Part shown: in pieces, positions 25,875 through 36,809 of the stretch
How positions within the stretch are numbered: position 1 is the stretch's first letter
Layout of the letters: every line of letters begins with the position of its first letter
NCBI GenBank assembly: GCA_900696485.1
Contig: CAADGG010000033.1
Location: 1 to 64,000 of the forward strand
Reading direction: 5' to 3'
Source of the DNA: an uncultured Pseudomonadota bacterium
GTDB lineage: Bacteria; Myxococcota_A; UBA9160; PR03
Length of the DNA stretch: 64,000 bases
Notes under the pieces: generated by a model
The model's database searches: none
The model's input: the letters and a program-made list of their open reading frames with translations, nothing else
What the model was told of the DNA's origin: nothing
Translations under genes and position numbers: made by a program

Positions 25875-26435
25875 ATGGGTTCCTCGTCGAAGACCACGCA
25901 CGATGATTTCGGCCAACGGATGCGCGCCTCGCGTTGGGGCGCCATGCTCGCACTGCTGACGATCTTGTTCGGCTTCGGTCTCGGGGGGTTGTTCGGTGCG
26001 CTCGAAGGCGTCCTCAAGGGCGAGCTCGAAGCGCGTGCGGAGGCCGTTCGGGACAGCGTCTATGCCGGAGATGCGGAAAAGCAGAAGAGCGTCGTCGACA
26101 AGAGCTGGAGCTACTACCAGCGCGCACATCTGCACGGCGGCGCGATCGGGGTCGTCTCGTTGTGCAGCATCCTGCTGCTCGCGTCGCTGCGCCGACCCAA
26201 GAACGGACTCCGGAGCCTCATCGCATGGGCGCTCGGGATCGGAGGGCTCGGCTATGCGAGTTTCTGGCTGCTCGCCGCGCGCAGTGCGGTGCAGCTCGGC
26301 AGTGCCGGTCTGGCGAAGGATTCGCTCGAATGGCTCGCGGTGCCGTCGGCCGGGCTCCTGCTGTCGGGCATGGGGGGCGTCGCAGCGCTGGCGCTGCTCG
26401 AATGGTTCACGCCCCCCCGCCAAGGCGCCGCCTGA
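25875..26435 (+). CDS. Four-helix integral membrane protein, unknown function
   Basis: A 186-residue protein with four hydrophobic segments. Helix 1 is LALLTILFGFGLGGLFGAL; a charged extracytoplasmic loop of about 60 residues follows, ending SYYQRAHLHGGAIGVVSL. The H-x-H-GG at the head of helix 2 could bind heme or metal. GGAGG precedes ATG 25875. It is co-directional with the crotonase gene. I do not recognise the family. Confidence 0.65.
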   Translation: MGSSSKTTHDDFGQRMRASRWGAMLALLTILFGFGLGGLFGALEGVLKGELEARAEAVRDSVYAGDAEKQKSVVDKSWSYYQRAHLHGGAIGVVSLCSILLLASLRRPKNGLRSLIAWALGIGGLGYASFWLLAARSAVQLGSAGLAKDSLEWLAVPSAGLLLSGMGGVAALALLEWFTPPRQGAA

Positions 26436-26466
26436 GCCCGAGGCCGTTCCGCGTCGAGAAAAGGGT

Positions 26467-26549
26467 CGTCAAGAAAGGGGTCGGGTTCGTTTCGTCAACT
26501 TTTCCTGAAGGGAAAAGTTGACGAAACGAACCCGACCCCTTTCTTGACG
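26467..26549. repeat. 39-bp perfect palindrome (interspersed hairpin repeat, copy B)
   Basis: Arms 26467-26505 and 26511-26549 are exact reverse complements around a five-base loop (TGAAG). It lies between two convergent genes ending at 26435 and 26557. Its arms match copy A (12157-12236) over most of their length, differing mainly by A/G and T/C changes. Because each copy keeps perfect pairing while the copies differ from each other, the stem is evidently under selection or recently formed. It probably also works as a bidirectional terminator. Confidence 0.95.
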
Positions 26550-26556
26550 GTCGCGG

Positions 26557-27351
26557 CTAGCGGCGTGGCGACTTGAGGGAGATCCTGTACATCGCGATGA
26601 CCACGCCGAGGAGCATGAGCGGCGAGACGATCGCGAGGGCGATGAGCGGAAGCAGGGGGAGCTTGTCGTTCGGGGTGACCGAGAGATCCGACGCTGCGGC
26701 GGGCGTGTAGGTCACGACCAGGCGCGGTCGGTTCTCCGCTGTCTCGGTCTCGCGGGTCGCGAAGCGTTTGGTCGCGCTGGCCTGGGTCTCGACCGAGCGG
26801 AGGATCCAGCCGTGGTTGGACACGGCGGAGTCCAGCCAGGCCTGGACGTCGGCGACCATCTCCGGGCTCGAGCCCCACTGGTAGCTGCCGGTCGCCCCGA
26901 CCGTCTGAACCGCACTCGTGGCCGGGGCGAAAGGGCGGCCCGGCGGAGTCCGGTCGCTGTCGATCCGGTCGCTGTCGGGGCTCGGCGCGTCCTCGCTCCA
27001 ATCCGAGTTCAGCCGGTGCAGGGTCACGTCGAAGTCGGTGTTCTCCGCGACCTCGTCGCAATAGAGGGTCAGCTCGACGCCGTCGATCCTTGCGCCGGCG
27101 GGAATGCTCCCCGCGACGTCGAAGGTGATCGCCGCCCGGCGCACCGCGAGCGGCCCGGCTCCGCCCGGCGCGGGCTCGACTGCACCCGCAAACATCGCCG
27201 GGTCGGTGCCGGCGGAGTCGTCGCGCCCGATCGGCTCGTCGAACGTGGTGTCCTGGACCGCGGAGAGCGTGACCGTTTCGGCGCGTGCGCCGGGTGCGAA
27301 GCCGAGGACGAGAAGCGCTGCGAGTGCGAGGACTGTCTGTTTCCACAACAT
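26557..27351 (-). CDS. DNRLRE-like exported domain protein with C-terminal membrane anchor
   Basis: A 264-residue protein from ATG 27351: signal peptide (LALAALLVLGFAPGARA), then a beta-rich domain with the DNRLRE/carbohydrate-binding style pattern: VTLSAVQDTTFDEP, RAAITFDVAGSIPAGARIDG, VELTLYCDE, and DVQAWLDSAVSNHGWIL followed by RPRLVVTYTP. The C-terminus is a membrane helix (LPLIALAIVSPLMLLGVVIA) and a short basic tail, which resembles a sorting or anchoring signal but lacks LPXTG or PEP motifs. Surface location is likely. The substrate is unknown. Confidence 0.7.
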   Translation of the reverse strand: MLWKQTVLALAALLVLGFAPGARAETVTLSAVQDTTFDEPIGRDDSAGTDPAMFAGAVEPAPGGAGPLAVRRAAITFDVAGSIPAGARIDGVELTLYCDEVAENTDFDVTLHRLNSDWSEDAPSPDSDRIDSDRTPPGRPFAPATSAVQTVGATGSYQWGSSPEMVADVQAWLDSAVSNHGWILRSVETQASATKRFATRETETAENRPRLVVTYTPAAASDLSVTPNDKLPLLPLIALAIVSPLMLLGVVIAMYRISLKSPRR

Positions 27352-27480
27352 GGGGGGATTCCGTTCCGATGAAGGCGCGCAAGGTAGCAGCGGGGCGCCG
27401 GCTGAGCCGTCGCGCTCGCGACCTCGCCGCTCCGCCGGAGCGGCTGCCACTCGGCAGGCGCGCGCCGGGAGCCCGACGCA

Positions 27481-27517
27481 ACAGACGCCCGGGACCGTGA
27501 GGTCTCCGGGCGTCTGT
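27481..27517 (-). terminator. Hairpin terminator of the tRNA-fMet gene
   Basis: Arms ACAGACGCCCGG (27481-27492) and CCGGGCGTCTGT (27506-27517) pair perfectly and are extended by an inner GACC/GGTC. It lies 6 bp after the tRNA 3' end in the transcribed direction. There is no U tract beyond it. Confidence 0.7.
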
Positions 27518-27523
27518 GCTGTG

Positions 27524-27600
<77 letters not shown>

Positions 27601-27613
27601 ACAGAACGGGACG

Positions 27614-27642
27614 ATCTTAGTCCCCGGGGTGACGGGGGTCAA
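27614..27642 (-). promoter_or_regulatory. Sigma-70 promoter of tRNA-fMet
   Basis: On the minus strand, -35 TTGACC (27642-27637), a 17-bp spacer and -10 TAAGAT (27619-27614) place the transcription start at about 27607, seven bases before the mature tRNA. Confidence 0.8.
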
Positions 27643-27830
27643 CTCGGACCGAGTCGTGGCGGATGCCCGGTTTGTGCTGTGCCGGAGGGAATCTGGATTC
27701 GAGGGCTGCGGCCGGATCGCATCGTACCTGCGTGTCTTTCTCGTCCAGAAACTGACAATTCTCGTCACTGGGTGACGGATCGTGGCACTCTCCGGAGGGG
27801 GATTTCGCCCCATCTGGAGGTTCCACACGG

Positions 27831-28571
27831 ATGAGTGCGATCAGGTCGGTTTGGTCGAGGTCGAGGCGGTTCGGGTCCGATGGGGGCGCCGCGAGAACAG
27901 CACGCCGCACCGGGGTCCTGCTCGCGGCGTTCGCCGCGGCGGGCATGTTTGCGCTGTCGGCCGCGGCGCCAGCGCGGGCCGGAGCGTTGTATCGCTGGGA
28001 GACCGAGGACGGCACGCTCGCCTTTGCCGACGACGTGAAACGGATCCCGGACCGCTACCGATCCGGGGCCACGGAGATCCTCCCGGAGCGCCTCGAGGAC
28101 TACAGCCGCTTCACGCCGACGGATCAGAGCGCGCAGCAGATCCACGCGGATCGACTCGCCGAGCGCCTCGACGGGCTCCGTGTGCAGACGCGGAACGAAG
28201 CCGATGACACCGAGCCGATCGAAATCGTCGAGCCGCGCCGCACGCATCCGCTCGACGGCATCGCGCTCGAGTCCGAGCGCGAGCAGGTCGGACGCCGGCG
28301 CGTCGACACGAGCGAGGGCCCGCGCTGGCGCCGGACCACGCGGCGCCAGACGGTCGATGCGCCGGTGCCGATCCTCGACGTGACCCCGGATCCGGATTCG
28401 GATGCACCGGTCATCGTGGAGCGGGTGCGCGCTCGCTCCCGGGACTCGCTGGTGACGCGCAAGATCACCGTGGTGCGACAGGGGGATCGCGTGCTCTCGG
28501 TGATCAAGCCGCGCGCGCGGCACTCTTCTTCCGATTGGCCGTTCGAGGAGGAGTTCGAGCGCCCGCGCTGA
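27831..28571 (+). CDS. DUF4124-like secreted protein
   Basis: A 246-residue protein: Arg-rich N-terminus, signal peptide ending ALSAAAPARAG, then a DUF4124-type N-terminal domain (LYRWETEDGTLAFADDVKRI, with YRWxDxxGxxxFxD layout). The remainder is charged, rich in Arg, Asp and Glu, and probably extended. Its function is unknown in all relatives I know of. The leader contains CGGAGGGGG before the ATG. It is transcribed away from the tRNA. Confidence 0.75.
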   Translation: MSAIRSVWSRSRRFGSDGGAARTARRTGVLLAAFAAAGMFALSAAAPARAGALYRWETEDGTLAFADDVKRIPDRYRSGATEILPERLEDYSRFTPTDQSAQQIHADRLAERLDGLRVQTRNEADDTEPIEIVEPRRTHPLDGIALESEREQVGRRRVDTSEGPRWRRTTRRQTVDAPVPILDVTPDPDSDAPVIVERVRARSRDSLVTRKITVVRQGDRVLSVIKPRARHSSSDWPFEEEFERPR

Positions 28572-28655
28572 ACGTGGGACGCGGAACGAGCCGGGCGCCG
28601 AGGGGTCGGCGGACGGAGCCCGCCCGCCCGGCGCTGGGCGCCGATTCGCGGGCGG

Positions 28656-29069
28656 TCAGCGGCTGGCGGCCGGAAGCTCTTCGAAGTCCTGCAGCAAGCC
28701 CGCCGGAACGCCGGCCTGGCGAGCCTGCTCGAGCAGCGCGGGATGGGCCGCTTCGGCATCGGCGAGTGCCGCGTTCGCCCGCTCCGAGGCGGCGAGCAGC
28801 CGCTCTTTCTCTTCGCCGCGCGGATAGCGACGCGATCGCATCCGGGAGACCTCGGCATCCATCTTCGCCACCGTGGCGCGCAAGGAGCGCACCTTCTCGC
28901 GACTCTCCGCGAGCGCGCTGATCCATTCGGACCAGTCCATCGGATCCGCGGCGGGAGCCGCGGTCGACGAGTGCCCTGTCGTCTCCTGCCCGCCAGCGGG
29001 CAGGGAGAGCGTGACGATCAGCGCTCCGGCGATTCCCGCGATCAAGCTGCGGCACATGCTGTTCGTCAT
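28656..29069 (-). CDS. Small periplasmic coiled-coil protein
   Basis: A 137-residue protein from ATG 29069 (GGGAGG upstream). The signal peptide (SLIAGIAGALIVTLSLPAGG) is followed by a Ser/Ala linker and a helical, coiled-coil-like segment (SREKVRSLRATVAKMDAEVS and EKERLLAASERANAALADAE). There is no recognised domain. The start overlaps the stop of the REC-PilZ gene by 4 bp (ATGA), so it is translationally coupled to that regulator and probably acts in the same envelope or surface process. Confidence 0.7.
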   Translation of the reverse strand: MTNSMCRSLIAGIAGALIVTLSLPAGGQETTGHSSTAAPAADPMDWSEWISALAESREKVRSLRATVAKMDAEVSRMRSRRYPRGEEKERLLAASERANAALADAEAAHPALLEQARQAGVPAGLLQDFEELPAASR

Positions 29070-29797
29070 CGGTCTCCCTCCCGGTCGGCAAGCTGGGTCG
29101 GCACGCGCTCGTCGACGTACTCCATCAGTTGTCGCGCCATCCGGCGATCGAGGCCGAGGAAACGCAACCCCATGCCCGCCGCCTGGTCCGGAGCGGACGG
29201 GCGCGCCCAGATCACCTGCGCCGTCGAAGCCAGCGCGAGCGGGGTCTCGGGCAGATCGAGGGCCAGGTCCAACTCCGTGCGTGTGGTGAGGGTCTGGTCC
29301 GTTTCGACGAATACGCCGCCGCGCGAGAGATTCCGGGCCGTGCCGCGCCATTCGCTGCGTCGCTTGCGCAAGGCCACCGGAGCATCGATCGAGATGCGGG
29401 GCAGTCCGCGCAGCGGGGACTCGGCCAACAGGCGCCGTGCCGCCTCGAGCAGATGGAGGCGCTCGACCGGCTTGGGGATCACGTCGTCGGCTCCGGCGCG
29501 GATGGCACTCTCGCGCTCGCTGGCTGCGTCACTGCTGGTGAGCAGGATGACCGGAACCCCCTGATGCCGCGGGTCGCGCTTGAGGAGACGACACAGCTCG
29601 GTTCCACCGAGACCGGGCATCGAGACATCCGCGAACACCAGGTCCGGACGGATCACGCTGGCCAAGGTCAGCGCCTCCTCGCCGCTGGCGGCCGTGAAGA
29701 CGCGGCCGGCGCGGGCCAGGAACAGGGCCGCGAGTTCGCGCAGCAGCGGCGTGTCGTCGACCACGAGGATCGTGCGACGGCCGTGCGCCTCCGGCAC
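29066..29797 (-). CDS. Response regulator with REC and PilZ domains
   Basis: A 243-residue protein from GTG 29797. Residues 9-125 form a receiver domain: acidic pair in ILVVDDTPL, phospho-acceptor Asp in VFADVSMPGLGG, Thr in VILLTSSD and Lys in DVIPKPVERL. Residues about 133-232 form a PilZ domain (RISIDAPVALRKR, ARNLSRGGVFVET, GMGLRFLGL), the c-di-GMP receptor fold, though the RxxxR motif is only partly kept (RKRRSEWR). It probably links a phosphorelay to motility, surface or exopolysaccharide control. No histidine kinase is adjacent. Confidence 0.87.
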   Translation of the reverse strand: MPEAHGRRTILVVDDTPLLRELAALFLARAGRVFTAASGEEALTLASVIRPDLVFADVSMPGLGGTELCRLLKRDPRHQGVPVILLTSSDAASERESAIRAGADDVIPKPVERLHLLEAARRLLAESPLRGLPRISIDAPVALRKRRSEWRGTARNLSRGGVFVETDQTLTTRTELDLALDLPETPLALASTAQVIWARPSAPDQAAGMGLRFLGLDRRMARQLMEYVDERVPTQLADREGDR

Positions 29798-29814
29798 ATA
29801 AGAGACTGCCTGGC

Positions 29815-30267
29815 TCAGAAGACGCCCTCACCCGGTTCGACCGGGCGCTGCTCGAAGTTCGAGCGGACCCGCCAGAGCCGTCCGTCCGGACGCCGCCACT
29901 CCTGCTGCTCCTCGTAGGCGACCGCTACCGGAGCCGTGCGCAGATAGGCGAAGTACGTGACCAGCACCTTGGCCGCGCCGCCGTCTTCGCTGAACTCGAC
30001 GCCGTGGATCGCGTAGTCGGTAAAGCGCACGTCTCGGAAGGATCGGGTCTGATCCGAGAACGAACCGAGTCCGTCGGTCTCGACGAAGTTGCGAGCCCGG
30101 TCGAACTGCGACCAACGGATCATCTGGGTGTAGTGCTTCTGGATCTCGTAGAAATCGGTCTCCCGGGCGGTCTGGCTGCCGACCGCGCACGCGAGGCTGC
30201 CGAGCCCGAGCAGCGCCGCCGCGAGCGCGAGGCGTCGGGCGGGAAGGGCGAGAGTTCGAACCGACAT
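29815..30267 (-). CDS. Putative lipoprotein, 150 aa
   Basis: Starts at ATG 30267 after GGAGGAGGAGG. The signal peptide ends in SLACAVGS, a plausible lipobox. The mature part has the layout FYEIQKHYTQMIRWSQFDRA, then VRFTDYAIHGVEFSEDG and a strand-rich end with EEQQEWRRPDGRLWRV, like small NTF2-like or outer-membrane lipoproteins of deltaproteobacteria. Function unknown. It lies just upstream of the REC-PilZ gene on the same strand. Confidence 0.7.
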   Translation of the reverse strand: MSVRTLALPARRLALAAALLGLGSLACAVGSQTARETDFYEIQKHYTQMIRWSQFDRARNFVETDGLGSFSDQTRSFRDVRFTDYAIHGVEFSEDGGAAKVLVTYFAYLRTAPVAVAYEEQQEWRRPDGRLWRVRSNFEQRPVEPGEGVF

Positions 30268-30416
30268 GGACCTCCTCCTCCTGACGGCCAACGGGGGCCG
30301 CCGTGTCTCCCCTTGAATCGGCCAGGCGCCGGAAAGGGTTGAGCCGGACGCCAGAAGGGCCGTCGCCTGCGCACGTCTCGCGCTAGCCTTGCGCATCGGC
30401 GAGGAGGGGCGGGGCC

Positions 30417-31448
30417 ATGTCCGGGGCGCGCAAGGACGAGCTGCTGGTCGGCATCGACATCGGCGGGACCAAGGTCGCGGTGGCCGCCGGCGACGCGTCC
30501 GGGCGGATCGCGGCGCGTCGCCGACGTCCCACGGAGCCCTCCGGGTGCGCCGAGGACGATCTCGCGCGGCTCGCGGAAGACGTCCGCAAAGTTGTCGGCG
30601 AGGTCGGTGCGACGCTCGCGGACGTGGCCGCGGTCGGCGTCACGGCTCCGGGGCCGCTCGATCCCGAGGCCGGCGTCGTGCTGTTGCCGCCGAACCTGCC
30701 GGGCTGGCGTGACGTGGCGATCGTCGAGGCCCTCGGCGAGGCGCTCGGGCGGCCGGTCTTCCTCGAGAACGATGCCAATGCCAGCGCCCTCGCCGAATGG
30801 AACTTCGGTGCCGCGCGCGGCTTGCGACACGTTGCCTACCTGACGATGTCGACCGGCGTCGGCGGCGGTCTGATCCTCGACGGCCAGCTCTACCGTGGCG
30901 TGCTCGCGAGCGCCGGGGAGGTCGGTCACGTCCCGGTGGTCTGGGAGGGAGAGTCGTGCGCCTGCGGGCAACGCGGTTGTCTCGAGGCCTACGTCGGGGG
31001 GGCTGCGTGGACGCGCAGGCTGCGGCAGATCGTTCCGGAGGACGGCCGCGTCGCGGCGCTGGCCGGTGGGCGCGAACACGTGAGCCCCGTCGAACTGGTC
31101 GCAGCGGCGCACGAGGGCGACGGCTTTGCGCGGGCCGAGCTCGCGCGCTGGTGCGACTACGTGGCTCGGGGCGTGACGGCGCTGGTGATGACGCTGGCTC
31201 CGGAGGCGGTCGTGCTCGGCACGATCGCCGTCGCTGCCGGGGACGCGCTGGCGTTCGCGCCGATCCGCGAACAGGTGGCGGCTCATATCTGGCCGCATCT
31301 TGCAGCGAACCTGCGCATCCTGCCGGCCGCCCTCGGCGAGGACCAGCCGTTTCTGGCCGGCCTCTCGGTGGCGGTGGAAGCCCGGCGGACCGAGGCGACC
31401 GAAGCGACGCGGGGGGAGGCTAGGCGCCGTCCGTCGCGAACGGCGTGA
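30417..31448 (+). CDS. ROK-family sugar kinase (glucokinase-like)
   Basis: A 343-residue cytoplasmic kinase. The ATP-binding DxGGT motif is in GIDIGGTKVAV at about residues 14-24, the sugar-binding ENDANA at about 119-124, the active-site GEVGHVPV near 170, and the zinc-binding CACGQRGCLE near residue 181. GAGGAGGGG precedes the ATG, and a TAGCCT box lies about 28 bp upstream. It likely phosphorylates glucose or a similar hexose. It overlaps the convergent methyl-accepting protein gene by 29 bp. Confidence 0.9.
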   Translation: MSGARKDELLVGIDIGGTKVAVAAGDASGRIAARRRRPTEPSGCAEDDLARLAEDVRKVVGEVGATLADVAAVGVTAPGPLDPEAGVVLLPPNLPGWRDVAIVEALGEALGRPVFLENDANASALAEWNFGAARGLRHVAYLTMSTGVGGGLILDGQLYRGVLASAGEVGHVPVVWEGESCACGQRGCLEAYVGGAAWTRRLRQIVPEDGRVAALAGGREHVSPVELVAAAHEGDGFARAELARWCDYVARGVTALVMTLAPEAVVLGTIAVAAGDALAFAPIREQVAAHIWPHLAANLRILPAALGEDQPFLAGLSVAVEARRTEATEATRGEARRRPSRTA

Positions 31449-33117
31449 GCTCCGCGTTCAGCTCCTCGGACTCGCGCTGCAGTTCCGCCACCAGCGCGGC
31501 CAGCGCCGGCAGACTCGCCGTGGTCTTCTGCGTCACTTCGAGGATGCGAGCGGCAGTGGTGGAGACGGCGTCGCTGGCGCGCGAGTGATTCGTCGTGTTC
31601 TCCTGGAAAGCCCGGATCATGTCGGTGATCGAGCCGATGTTCTCGCGCACGAAGCGGCTCGAGCTGCGCTGCTCCTCGGTGGAACGATGGACCTGCCGGC
31701 ACAGTTCGAGGGCCGCTTCGGCGTTGCGGTGCAGGCTGTCGCCGGCCTTGCGCTGCTCCGAGAGCGCGCTCGACATCTGCTGGATCATCTCGCTGGTGCG
31801 CTGCGCAGCCTGCGCGACGTGCGCGGAGTTCCGGGTCTGCTCGCTGGCCGCCCGGGCGATCTCGGAGACGCGGGAGCTGGCCTCGTGCGCGGAGCTGCGG
31901 ATCGTCTCGAGCGCCGTGCCGGCCCGGCGCGAGCGTTGGACTCCGGTCTCGACGGCCTCCATGCCGCTGCCCATGGCCGTCACGGCATTGCGGGACTCCT
32001 CCTGCACGGCCCCGATCAGCCGGTCGATCTCCTGCGTGGCCGAGGCGGTCCGCTGAGCCAGCGTCTTCACGTGCGTCGCGACCACCGCGAAGGCTTTGCC
32101 CTGCTCGCCGGCCTGCGCCGCGATGATCGCAGCGTTCAGCGACAGCAGATTGGTCTCTTCGTTGATCGCACCGATCACCGTCAGGATCTCACCGATCTCA
32201 CCGATCCGGTGCACGAGCCGCTCGAGGACGTCGCGAGCCTCGCCGGTGAGCGCGCGAATCGTCTCGATGCCGTCGACGGTCTCCGCCACGGCGTTCGAGC
32301 CGTCTTCCGCCTCGTGCGAGACGCGCTCGGTGAGCTGCGAAGCCTCCCGCACGTGCTCGGAGACCTGCTGGATGGCGCGATCCATCTGCGTGATGGCGGC
32401 GGCGGCCTCCTCGGCCATCGCCTCGACCGCGTCGGCGCTCTCGGCAACCTGACGGATCGATGCGCTGATCTGGTGGATCGAGGCGGTCGATGAATCCACG
32501 GATTGGTGCAGCGAGCCGGCGCTGCGCGCGACCTCGTCGATCGAGGAGCCCATTTCGAGGATCGAGCTCGAGGCCTCCTCCGTGACATTGGAGAGTGCCT
32601 CCACCTCGCGATCGATGCTCTTGATCGACGCGTTGATGTCGGCCATCAGCGAAGCCGTCTCTTCCACGGCTTCTTCCTGCTCCTCGCTCGCCCGTTCGAT
32701 CTCGCCGAGCCCCGTCCCGAAGCGGAGCGGAAGCTGATGCATGCGGGCAGCGACGCTCTGCAGCCGCTCGACGATGACACCGAAGCTCTCGGCGATGCGG
32801 TTGACCTGCTCGCCGAGCGGCGCCAGGCCGCCCATCGCGTCGAGATCGACACGGGCGGCGATCTCGCCACGACCGAGCCGCTGGAGGACGTCGAGCGCGC
32901 GTGTGATCGGCTGCAGGCGGCGGGTGAGGAAGAGCGCCAGCGCGCCGGCGCTCAGCAGCGCCGCGCCGAGAGCGACGGCGATCCCGAGACCAGGACTCCC
33001 GGTCCGCGACACGACGACGATGCCGGCCCCGCTCGCCAGGGCCGCGCAAGCGCCACCGGCCGCCGCGATGCGGATCTGGAGGCCCCGGAACAGCTCGGAT
33101 CCCAGCGATTCGGACAT
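31420..33117 (-). CDS. Methyl-accepting chemotaxis protein-like transducer
   Basis: A 565-residue protein from ATG 33117 (GAAGGAG upstream). Two membrane helices at about 20-75 are separated by almost no periplasmic loop, so it senses from the membrane or cytoplasm. A HAMP-like segment (TRRLQPITRALDVLQRLGRG) is followed by a long coiled coil rich in Glu and Ser. The hairpin tip is INEETNLLSLNAAIIAAQAG, with I-Q where most MCPs have E-R (EAARAGE), yet still close to the signalling consensus. No che genes are nearby, so it may feed a non-flagellar chemosensory pathway. Confidence 0.87.
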   Translation of the reverse strand: MSESLGSELFRGLQIRIAAAGGACAALASGAGIVVVSRTGSPGLGIAVALGAALLSAGALALFLTRRLQPITRALDVLQRLGRGEIAARVDLDAMGGLAPLGEQVNRIAESFGVIVERLQSVAARMHQLPLRFGTGLGEIERASEEQEEAVEETASLMADINASIKSIDREVEALSNVTEEASSSILEMGSSIDEVARSAGSLHQSVDSSTASIHQISASIRQVAESADAVEAMAEEAAAAITQMDRAIQQVSEHVREASQLTERVSHEAEDGSNAVAETVDGIETIRALTGEARDVLERLVHRIGEIGEILTVIGAINEETNLLSLNAAIIAAQAGEQGKAFAVVATHVKTLAQRTASATQEIDRLIGAVQEESRNAVTAMGSGMEAVETGVQRSRRAGTALETIRSSAHEASSRVSEIARAASEQTRNSAHVAQAAQRTSEMIQQMSSALSEQRKAGDSLHRNAEAALELCRQVHRSTEEQRSSSRFVRENIGSITDMIRAFQENTTNHSRASDAVSTTAARILEVTQKTTASLPALAALVAELQRESEELNAELTPFATDGA

Positions 33118-33235
33118 GCGGACGGGTCTCCTTCGGTCGCGATCGGCCTCAGCAGGGATCGGCGCAAGGGCACGTGCGCTTGAGGTGCAACCGGCGTGCA
33201 AGCCCGCGCTGGGGCAGGGATTCGGCGTCGGCCAC

Positions 33236-35413
<2,178 letters not shown>

Positions 35414-35421
<8 letters not shown>

Positions 35422-36712
35422 CGGGAGGCGCCACGGCAAGGCGATCGCGCAGGGCAGGAGTCTGCGCGATCGCATCGTAGGAGAACAGCGAGATTCCTGC
35501 CGGCGCAAGGGACCGGATCGCATCGAGCTGGGCCCGCGCACGCTCGGGCTCCTTCTCGAACAGCCAGGATCCGAGCCCGATCCAGACCCGCTCGCCTCCC
35601 ACGCCCCCGAGCGCGCTGCGTGCCACCAGCCGCAACAAGTGGTCATCGAGCGTGTACGCCATCGGCACGGCGAAATCCAGCAAACCGGCATCGAGCCAGC
35701 CGCGCCAGTCCTGGAACAACGCGAGATAGGCGCGATCGGCATACGCCCAGACCGCAGCCGAGAGTTCGATGCCGGGCCGTGCCGTCCGAGCCGCCGCCGC
35801 GATGCGTGCGACGACCGCGGTGACGCGCCCACGGCGCCAGGCGTCCCACTCGTTGGCATTGGCAAGCGAGTGACCGAGCGGGGCGAGCAGGCCGGTTTCG
35901 CTCTGGAAACGCGCCCGAGACGCTGCGGCGTAGCCGAAGTCCATTCCGACGCCGAAGCGCGAGCCGGGGATGAACGGCAACACATCGGGATGTCGGATGT
36001 AGTCGAGGTGGACGCCGTCGAGCGCCGGATAGCGGGCGAGCAGTTCCTCGACCAGCGCCACCAGTGTCTCCACGACCGTCGGCGCGGCCGGATCGAGCCA
36101 CACCTGCGGAGTTCCCATCCGGTACCAGCCTCGATCCGGTTGCGGGAAGTCGAGCTCCGGGTACGAAAGCACGTTGCGGCCCTTGCGATCGACCATCAGC
36201 GCCTCGGGGCCGAGCCGGGCGAGCAGCGCGGCGTCGCGATTCGTCGATAGCGACAGCGCGTTCATCCAGGCATGCACGCGCAGGCCGGCGGCCTGGGCTT
36301 CTTCGAGGAGCTGCCCGAGCGCATCGATCCCGGTTCGTTCGAACGTCCCTCGGTAAGGAGCTGCATCGGCGATCGCCGACGGGAACCACGCCCGCCCGCC
36401 CCGATAGACCTGGACGAACAGATCCGTGGCACCGAGCGACCGGGCATCGGCGAGCAGCGCGCTGATCCGCGCCGGATCGTCGAGCACCCGCAGCGAACCT
36501 TCGCACGGCACCCACAGCGCGAGCCGGGGCGGGGAGGGCGGGGCGGGGGTCGGGACGAGCGGCGCCAGTGCCGTCGCGTCCGGCTCCGTCGCATCCGGCT
36601 CCGTCGCCGGCGGCGCCGACGCTCCCGGCGGGGCCTCGGACGCGCCGACACAGGCGATCAGCAGGCCGAGCGCGAGGACGGAGCGCAAGCGGGTCGGGCG
36701 CGTCGGCGACAA
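35414..36712 (-). CDS. GHL10/DUF187-like glycoside-hydrolase-fold lipoprotein
   Basis: A 432-residue lipoprotein starting at TTG 36712: the signal ends in the lipobox LLIAC, followed by a Pro/Ala/Asp linker with a duplicated ATEPDATEPDAT piece. Residues about 70-430 form a TIM barrel of the PF02638 type: RLALWVPCEG, TDLFVQVYRGGRAWFPS, LRVHAWMNALSLS, DGVHLDYIRHPD, ELSAAVWAY, VPMAYTLDD. Members act on peptidoglycan or other glycans in the envelope. A TAGGTT -10 box ends nine bases before TTG, and no Shine-Dalgarno is present, suggesting a leaderless mRNA. It overlaps queA by eight bases. Confidence 0.83.
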
Positions 36713-36721
36713 AGCGAGACG

Positions 36722-36727
36722 AACCTA
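36722..36727 (-). promoter_or_regulatory. -10-like TAGGTT nine bases before a TTG start
   Basis: Minus-strand TAGGTT is followed by CGTCTCGCT and the TTG start of the GHL10-like gene. Transcription would start one to three bases before the codon. Confidence 0.4.
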
Positions 36728-36809
36728 TCCGAGCGCGACGACGGGGACAACGGATGGGGCCGCGCGCTCCTGCTCGACGCTCGCAGCCGTCTCGCTCACA
36801 CTCCCGGCC

